Part shown: positions 58,743 to 64,000 of the stretch, one piece after another
Position numbering within the stretch: the stretch's first letter is position 1
Layout: every line of letters starts with the position of its first letter
Assembly: GCA_017447185.1 (NCBI GenBank)
Contig: JAFSOC010000036.1
Coordinates: 1 to 64,000 of the forward strand
DNA: 64,000 nt
DNA from: Clostridia bacterium
GTDB taxonomy: Bacteria; Bacillota; Clostridia; Christensenellales; Aristaeellaceae
Direction of reading: 5' to 3'
The notes under the pieces: model-generated
What the model was told of the DNA's origin: nothing
Seen by the model: only the letters and a program-made list of their open reading frames with translations
Databases searched by the model: none
Made by a program: the position numbers and the translations under genes

Positions 58743-60350
58743 ATGAGGAAAGCAGCTGTCACTATCCATCCGGATTATACGATCGGAGAGATCTCGCCGC
58801 GGCTTTTCGGTGCCTTCCTGGAGCCCATCGGTTCCATGGTGAACGGCAGCATGTTCAATCCGAAGCATCCCACCGCGGATGCCCAGGGAATGCGCCAGGA
58901 CTTCATCGCGGCCCTGCGGGAGGCCGGTCTTCCCGCCATCCGTCTTCCGGGCGGCAACTTCGTTTCTGCCTGGCAGTGGAAGGATTCCATCGGTCCCCTG
59001 TCCCAGCGCAAGGCCCATCTGGATCTTGCATGGTTCCAGTACATCACCAATGAAGTTGGCCACGACGAATATCTCCAGTGGGCTGAGAAAGTCGGGGCTG
59101 AACCGATTTATACCGTGAACCTCGGCACCGGTACCCTGCAGGATGCAGTGGACTGTGTTGAGTATTCCAATCATCCCGGCGGCACTTACTGGTCCGATCT
59201 GCGGAAGAAGAACGGCCACCCCGATCCCTACAACGTCCGGGTCTGGTGCCTGGGTAATGAAATGGACGGTCCCTGGCAGGTCGCTTCCTATGAGCGGAAT
59301 CCCCGGGACTACGGAATCCTGGCCCATGAAACCTCCAAAGCCATGAAATTCGCCGATCCCCGGATTGAGACGATTGCCTGCGTCTCTTCCTCGCCCTTCC
59401 TGAATCATTATCCGGATTGGGATCAGCAGGCCCTCACCGAGTGCTATGAAACCGTGGATTATATCTCCCTGCATCACTATCATTCCGCCCCGCCGGATCT
59501 TCCCGAAGCGCTGCTGGCAGGTTACCAGGCCTTTGAGGACTATATCCGTACGGAGATTGCCCTGTGCGATCTCCTGCGCACCAAGCTCCGCGTCGGAAAG
59601 ACCATGATGCTTGCCCTGGATGAGTTTGCATCCTTCTTCCGTCCCCGCGGCGAGGCGCACCTGGGCAAAGGCGGCCGGCAGAACGCCGCCGGTTTCCTCA
59701 ACCTGGATCCGTCGCGCACCTATATCCGTCATGATCCGGATGACTGGTCCACTCGCCGCATGCCGCCCTCCGACGGCGAAATGCAGCACACCCTGGCGGA
59801 AGCGGGCATTCTGCTCGTACTGCTCCGCCACGCAGACCGGGTCAAGATCGGATGCGCCACCGGCGGCCTGAATTCCCTCTGCCGCACCAGCCGCGAAAAC
59901 GTCTGGAAAGGCGCCTCCTGCTATCCGTATATGGATATGCACCGTGTGGCCGGCGCCACTTCCCTGCAGTGCCACGTAACCTGCGACCGGTATGATGTTC
60001 CCGGCTATGCCATCGACGATATGAATCAGTACGGCGGCTTTGAAGGGGTCGAAACCATTCAGGCTGCTGCGGCGATTCATCCGGAAACAGGAGAACTCAC
60101 CGTCTTTGTCCTCAATGCCGACCTGAAGGAGGATCAGGTACTGACCCTGAACCTCAAAGGATTCGAAGGCCTGTCCTTCACGGAGCATACGGAGCTCTTC
60201 TCCGAGGATCCGGATGCGCGCAACACCTTTGAGAATCCCGGCGCCATCCTCCCGAAGCGAAATAGCGAAACTTCCCTCGATGGCGGTGTCCTCACGGCGA
60301 AGCTCCGCAGATCCTCCTGGAATGTCTTCCGGTTCACAGTCTGTCATTAA
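58743..60350 (+). CDS. Alpha-L-arabinofuranosidase, glycoside hydrolase family 51
   Basis: This 535-residue enzyme removes arabinose from arabinoxylan oligosaccharides. The acid/base Glu173 is in WCLGNEMDGPWQ and the nucleophile Glu294 in LALDEFASFF, where Phe replaces the usual Trp-Asn of the DEWN motif. The N-terminal barrel is followed by the beta-sandwich (about from residue 440). No signal peptide is present, so it acts inside the cell. The centre has an Arg/His-rich insert (about 298-345, RTYIRHDPDDW) not usual for the family. It matches the xylo-oligosaccharide enzymes at 34-37 kb. Start after AAAGGAA. Confidence 0.93.
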   Translation: MRKAAVTIHPDYTIGEISPRLFGAFLEPIGSMVNGSMFNPKHPTADAQGMRQDFIAALREAGLPAIRLPGGNFVSAWQWKDSIGPLSQRKAHLDLAWFQYITNEVGHDEYLQWAEKVGAEPIYTVNLGTGTLQDAVDCVEYSNHPGGTYWSDLRKKNGHPDPYNVRVWCLGNEMDGPWQVASYERNPRDYGILAHETSKAMKFADPRIETIACVSSSPFLNHYPDWDQQALTECYETVDYISLHHYHSAPPDLPEALLAGYQAFEDYIRTEIALCDLLRTKLRVGKTMMLALDEFASFFRPRGEAHLGKGGRQNAAGFLNLDPSRTYIRHDPDDWSTRRMPPSDGEMQHTLAEAGILLVLLRHADRVKIGCATGGLNSLCRTSRENVWKGASCYPYMDMHRVAGATSLQCHVTCDRYDVPGYAIDDMNQYGGFEGVETIQAAAAIHPETGELTVFVLNADLKEDQVLTLNLKGFEGLSFTEHTELFSEDPDARNTFENPGAILPKRNSETSLDGGVLTAKLRRSSWNVFRFTVCH

Positions 60351-60365
60351 ATCACATACGAATAT

Positions 60366-60399
60366 AAAAAGGGTTCAGGCGTTTGCCTGAACCCTTTTT
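60366..60399. terminator. Bidirectional terminator between GH51 and glgP
   Basis: A perfect 15-bp stem (60366-60380 with 60385-60399, loop GTTT) starts with AAAAA and ends with TTTTT, so it works on both strands for the two convergent genes. Confidence 0.95.
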
Positions 60400-60408
60400 G
60401 AATGGCTC

Positions 60409-62874
60409 TTATTTCTTTTTTTTCTGTCCCAGCGGTTCCAGATGCCAGATGTTATCATTGTACTCCCGGATAGTACGGTCGGAGGAGAAGACACCGGACA
60501 TGGCTGTGTTGGTCACCGCCATCTTCAGCCACTTCTTCTTGTCCGCGTAGTCGGCGTTCAGCCGGCGCTGCGCCATGGAATAGGAACCGAAGTCCTTCAG
60601 CACGAAGTAGCTGTCTCCCATGCTGCCCCAGCTGCCCAGCAGCAGGCTGTGGTACAGATCCTGCAGCGCAGCGGGATTCCCCGGCATCAGCGTACCGTCG
60701 ATCATCTGGGTCATCGCCAGGCGGATTTCCTGGTTGGATTCGTAGATGCTCATGGGATTGTAGGTATGTTCGCGGTACATATCCCGTACCGTATCGCTCC
60801 GCATGCCGAAGATGTAAATGTTGTCCATCCCGACCTGCTCGCTGATTTCCACGTTCGCGCCGTCCAGTGTACCGATGGTTACCGCGCCGTTCATCATGAA
60901 CTTCATGTTGCCCGTGCCGCTGGCTTCCTTGCTGGCGGTGGACAGCTGCTCGGATACTTCCGCCGCGGGGATCAGCACTTCCGCACTGCTCACGTCGTAG
61001 TTCTCGAGGAAGACTACCTGCAGCATCTTCGATGCTCTCGGATGCTTCGCAATCAGTTCGCTCAGCGCGCAGATCATGCGGATGATCTGCTTTGCACGGT
61101 AATATCCGGGGCTGGCTTTCGCGCCAAAGATGAATACCCGCGGTTCCATGGTGAAGCTTTCGTCGTTCACGATCCGGTTGTACAGCACCAGGATATGCAG
61201 GGCGTTGAGCATCTGCCGCTTATACTCATGCAGCCGCTTCGCCTGCACATCGAACATGAAGGAAGGATCCACAATTGCTCCCTGCCGTTCCTTCAGCATC
61301 TCTGCCAGCCGTTCCTTGTTGTGCAGCTTGATCTTCGCGAACTTGTCGCGGAAGGCCGCGTCGTCGGCAAAGGGCTTCAGGTCGCTCAGCTTTTCGGGAT
61401 TCTTCATCCAGTCTGTCCCGATGGATTCGTTGATCAGGCTGGTCAGTTCCGGGTTGCAGCTCATCAGCCAGCGGCGGTGTGTGATACCGTTGGTGATCGC
61501 GCTGAATTTTTCCGGCATGATCAGGTTGTAATCATGGAAGGTTTCTTCCTTCAGGATTTCACCGTGCAGCTTGCTCACGCCGTTCACGGAATAGCTCATC
61601 GCTACGCACATATTCGCCATATGCACGTTGTCGTAGCTGACAATGGCCATCCGGGCAATCCGGTCCCAGTCTCCCGGGAAGTAATTCCACAGCTTCTCGC
61701 ACAGGCGGCGGTTCATCTCGCAGATGATCTGATAGCAGCGGGGCAGCAGCTGCTGCACCATGTTCACCGGCCACTTCTCCAGCGCTTCCGCCATGATGGT
61801 ATGGTTGGTATAGGCGATGGTCTTCTGCACGATGGCGGAAGCCTCGTCCCAGCCCAGGCCTTCCTCGTCGATCAGCAGGCGCATCAGTTCGGGAATCGCC
61901 ATGCCGGGATGCGTATCGTTGATATGGATCACCACATGATCCGGCAGCTTGCTCATGTCATCGCCGAAGCGTTTCTTGTAATCCTTCAGGATGTACTGCA
62001 GGGAGGCGCTGGTGAAGAAGTAGTGCTGCTTCAGCCGCAGCATCTTGCCTTCATAGTGCCGGTCTTCCGGATACAGCACCTTGCTGATGGCTTCCGCCAG
62101 TTCGATCTCTTCGGAAGCCTGCACGTAACGGCCTTCGCCGAAGCTGCCCAGGTCGATCCGCTTCGGGCTCCGGGCGGACCACATCCGCAGCGGATTTACG
62201 ATGGTGGCGTCATAGCCCGCGATAGGCATGTCGTACGGTACAGCTTCCACGGTGTAGTAGTCCCGGGTCACGAATTTCTGCTGTCCGTTGATTTCGATTT
62301 CTTCCACATGGCCGCCGAAGTGCACCTCGCAGGCATCTTCCATCACGGCCGTTTCCCAAACGTTTCCGTTGTCCAGCCAGCTGTCCGGCAGCTCCACCTG
62401 CTGTCCGTCCACGATTTTCTGGCGGAACAGGCCGTATTCATAGCGGATTGTGCAGCCCATGGCCGGCAGATCCAGCCGGCTCAGGCTGTCCAGGAAACAG
62501 GCTGCCAGACGTCCAAGGCCGCCGTTGCCCAGGCCGGGTTCCGGTTCTTCCTTCAGGATGTCCCTGATATCGATGCCCAGTTCTTTCAGTGCTTCCGTAT
62601 ATTCCTTTGTGGACAGCAGGTTCAGCATGTTGCAGTACATGCTGCGGCCCATCAGGAATTCGACGCTCAGGTAGTAGAGGCTTTTGCCCTTTTGCTTTTT
62701 CCAGGCATCACGGCTGTTAATCATTCTCTGCATGATCTGGTCCCGGACGGTGGACGCCACCGCGCGGTAGATCTGCGATTTGGAGGCTTCCTTGATGGTC
62801 AGCCCGTTATACCGCTGGATTTTGCCAATAATCGTATTTTTGATGGATTCCTTATCGAATTTGGTCGCTGGCAT
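60409..62874 (-). CDS. glgP: Glycogen/maltodextrin phosphorylase
   Basis: This 821-residue enzyme splits alpha-1,4-glucans with phosphate to make glucose 1-phosphate. The PLP-lysine motif is in EASGTGNMKFMMNGA. Other family blocks are SVEFLMGRSMYCN, GNGGLGRLAACFLDS and ALHILVLYNRI, and the length is normal. It starts MPATKFDKES, 6 bases after GGAGG. The promoter TTGTTG (62954-62949) and TATAAT (62931-62926) lie upstream with a TGG extension. No other glycogen genes are nearby, so the substrate could be storage glycogen or imported maltodextrin. Confidence 0.96.
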   Translation of the reverse strand: MPATKFDKESIKNTIIGKIQRYNGLTIKEASKSQIYRAVASTVRDQIMQRMINSRDAWKKQKGKSLYYLSVEFLMGRSMYCNMLNLLSTKEYTEALKELGIDIRDILKEEPEPGLGNGGLGRLAACFLDSLSRLDLPAMGCTIRYEYGLFRQKIVDGQQVELPDSWLDNGNVWETAVMEDACEVHFGGHVEEIEINGQQKFVTRDYYTVEAVPYDMPIAGYDATIVNPLRMWSARSPKRIDLGSFGEGRYVQASEEIELAEAISKVLYPEDRHYEGKMLRLKQHYFFTSASLQYILKDYKKRFGDDMSKLPDHVVIHINDTHPGMAIPELMRLLIDEEGLGWDEASAIVQKTIAYTNHTIMAEALEKWPVNMVQQLLPRCYQIICEMNRRLCEKLWNYFPGDWDRIARMAIVSYDNVHMANMCVAMSYSVNGVSKLHGEILKEETFHDYNLIMPEKFSAITNGITHRRWLMSCNPELTSLINESIGTDWMKNPEKLSDLKPFADDAAFRDKFAKIKLHNKERLAEMLKERQGAIVDPSFMFDVQAKRLHEYKRQMLNALHILVLYNRIVNDESFTMEPRVFIFGAKASPGYYRAKQIIRMICALSELIAKHPRASKMLQVVFLENYDVSSAEVLIPAAEVSEQLSTASKEASGTGNMKFMMNGAVTIGTLDGANVEISEQVGMDNIYIFGMRSDTVRDMYREHTYNPMSIYESNQEIRLAMTQMIDGTLMPGNPAALQDLYHSLLLGSWGSMGDSYFVLKDFGSYSMAQRRLNADYADKKKWLKMAVTNTAMSGVFSSDRTIREYNDNIWHLEPLGQKKKK

Positions 62875-62925
62875 ATTGTTCCTCCTCAAATTCGGTCATT
62901 CCTGTGAAGATTCTCAGTCCCTTTG

Positions 62926-62954
62926 ATTATACCATTTCCCTTGCCATACAACAA
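62926..62954 (-). promoter_or_regulatory. Promoter of glgP
   Basis: On the minus strand TTGTTG (62954-62949), 17-base spacer, perfect TATAAT (62931-62926) with TGG directly before it. It lies between the ribF stop and glgP. Confidence 0.65.
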
Positions 62955-62994
62955 GACAACGGAAATGTCTCTTTTCTGACCATTCATGCCATTA

Positions 62995-63924
62995 TCAGGC
63001 ATCTGCGGCAATCCGGCTGTACCATTCCCGTACAGTTTCCTGGTCTTTCCGGATCTGCTCCGTCAGTGCTTCCACGGATGCAAACTTCTTTTCCGGCCGG
63101 ATCCGGTCCCCGGGAATCAGCGTTACCTCCTGCCCGTACAGTTCCGGTTCCCCGTTCAGAACATGGGCTTCCACCGTCACCTTCCCGGACGGCATCGTCG
63201 GCTGGATGCCAATGTTTACCGCCGCCGGACATTCCCCCGCTTCCGTGATCATCCGGCAGGGATATACCCCGAAAGCCGGCAGCTGTTTCTGTGCTCCGGG
63301 ATCCACATTGGCCGTCGGTACCCCGATCCGGTGCCCCATATGCTTCCCGTTCGTCACTGTTCCGTGCAATTCATACGGATGTCCCATCATAGCGGAAGCC
63401 TTCCGGATACATCCCTGCTGCAGGAGGTTCCGGATCGCCGTGGAGGAGATGATTTCACCGTCTTCCGTTTTCACCGGGGGAACAATCAGCACATCGTACC
63501 CATACTTTTCCCCGTCTTCGTGCAGCTGCTCTGCGCCGCCTTTTCCACCCCTGCCGAAGGAGTAGTTCCATCCGGCCACAACGGCTTTCAGGTCTGCCAT
63601 TTCCCGCAGCATATCCAGGAAAGCCTGCGGCTCCATGTCCGCCATCTCCCGTGTGAAGTGCAGCAGCTGCAGTTCGTCTGCGCCGTAGCGTTCCATCAGT
63701 GCGGTCTTTTCCGGCAGTGTCGTCAACAGCTTGGGGGCTGCTTCCGGTTTCAGCACTTCCAGCGGATGCCGGTCAAAGGAACATGCCCGAAGCAGGATCC
63801 CCCGCTCCCGGGCGTATTTCTTCCCCGCATCCAGCAGGGCCTGGTGCCCCCGGTGCACTCCGTCAAAGGTTCCCAGTGCCAGCACGGAAGCCCCGCCCGG
63901 CTCCTGATTCCAGATCACTTTCAT
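62995..63924 (-). CDS. ribF: Bifunctional riboflavin kinase/FAD synthetase
   Basis: This 309-residue enzyme makes FMN and then FAD. The N-terminal adenylyltransferase domain has LALGTFDGVHRGHQALLD (HxGH) and AVVAGWNYSFGRGGKG with ISSTAIR. The C-terminal kinase domain has GHRIGVPTANV and GVYPCRM, and AAVNIGIQPT. The ribosome site is weak (GGGA), which fits translation coupled to a gene before it, possibly truB, which is its usual neighbour. It ends 120 bases before glgP. Confidence 0.96.
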   Translation of the reverse strand: MKVIWNQEPGGASVLALGTFDGVHRGHQALLDAGKKYARERGILLRACSFDRHPLEVLKPEAAPKLLTTLPEKTALMERYGADELQLLHFTREMADMEPQAFLDMLREMADLKAVVAGWNYSFGRGGKGGAEQLHEDGEKYGYDVLIVPPVKTEDGEIISSTAIRNLLQQGCIRKASAMMGHPYELHGTVTNGKHMGHRIGVPTANVDPGAQKQLPAFGVYPCRMITEAGECPAAVNIGIQPTMPSGKVTVEAHVLNGEPELYGQEVTLIPGDRIRPEKKFASVEALTEQIRKDQETVREWYSRIAADA

Positions 63925-63972
63925 AGCAATTTCCCAACCATCAGCAAAAAACTAATAACGAACAACTGAAAA

Positions 63973-64000
63973 CTAATCCTCCGGCGCAATCTGCGCCCGC
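63973..64000 (-). CDS. Possible 3' end of the next gene (truncated by window edge)
   Basis: On the minus strand one frame reads RAQIAPED and then TAG at 63975-63973. In many Firmicutes truB lies before ribF, so this may be its end. Only nine codons are seen, so the call is weak. The 48 bases between it and ribF are AT-rich with no clear signal. Confidence 0.25.

Noticed and set aside
60442-62907. An 821-codon open frame on the plus strand
   Set aside because: Fully antisense to glgP, whose motifs and length are beyond doubt. The reading has no domain-like pattern.

Overview
The window looks like a chromosomal segment of a Gram-positive, low-oxygen gut or rumen member of the Clostridia (Bacillota). 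The evidence is the Firmicutes-type L27 N-terminus beside its processing protease Prp, the ylxM-ffh-rpsP-khpA-rimM-trmD order, strong AGGAGG ribosome binding sites, sigma-A promoters (several with a TGG extended -10), a ferrous-iron FeoAB system, a ferredoxin-domain aldo-keto reductase and several xylan-trimming enzymes. The signal-peptide style (MKK, then an LALLML-type core, then an AxA site) resembles fibre-degrading Christensenellales/Aristaeellaceae-like lineages; that placement is inference. I saw no phage, insertion sequence, CRISPR array, rRNA or tRNA.

Region 1 (1-14.2 kb) holds three complete ABC importers side by side. Each has one binding protein, one fused two-domain permease and one ATPase of the Fe3+/polyamine/phosphonate superfamily. 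They differ in gene order and orientation, and each has an RNA hairpin directly after its binding-protein gene. The middle set ends in a HAD phosphatase. Region 2 (14.2-30.4 kb) is mostly minus-strand housekeeping: a ferredoxin-type aldo-keto reductase behind a MerR-type promoter, rpmB (plus strand), a pyruvyltransferase-like gene, pepF, topB, a FeoA-FeoB fusion with its small Cys-rich partner (too short for routine ORF lists), tatD, metG, rpmA-prp-rplU, rimI-tsaB-tsaE and galK.

Region 3 (30.4-43.8 kb) is accessory: an orphan sugar-type binding lipoprotein, MntP, a MATE exporter, a xylo-oligosaccharide operon (GH8 Rex exo-oligoxylanase followed by a GH120 beta-xylosidase), a histidine phosphatase, a Ca/Na antiporter and a MacB-like exporter operon with two adaptor proteins. 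Region 4 (43.8-46.3 kb) has infC-rpmI-rplT with a long leader and a suspicious infC start, then pfkA.

Region 5 (46.5-56.1 kb) has a secreted peptidoglycan-binding protein, then a tightly packed run: ylxM, ffh, rpsP, khpA, rimM, trmD, a membrane protein, an orphan barstar, a metallo-beta-lactamase-fold protein, comEC and holA. Region 6 (56.2-64 kb) has a secreted Pro-rich repeat protein, a DUF3237-like protein, a histone H1-like Lys/Ala/Thr protein, a GH51 arabinofuranosidase, glgP and ribF.

The physiological picture is of an anaerobe that takes up arabinoxylan-derived oligosaccharides, trims them intracellularly (GH8, GH120, GH51), feeds glycolysis (PfkA) and uses glycogen or maltodextrin (GlgP), with several importers of unknown small substrates. 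No stretch longer than about 300 bases lacks a gene. I found no clearly new multi-gene system; the most interesting points are regulatory (a possible AUC start in infC, a terminator whose arm supplies a promoter -35, a MerR-type 19-bp promoter, and post-SBP hairpins in three paralogous importers).
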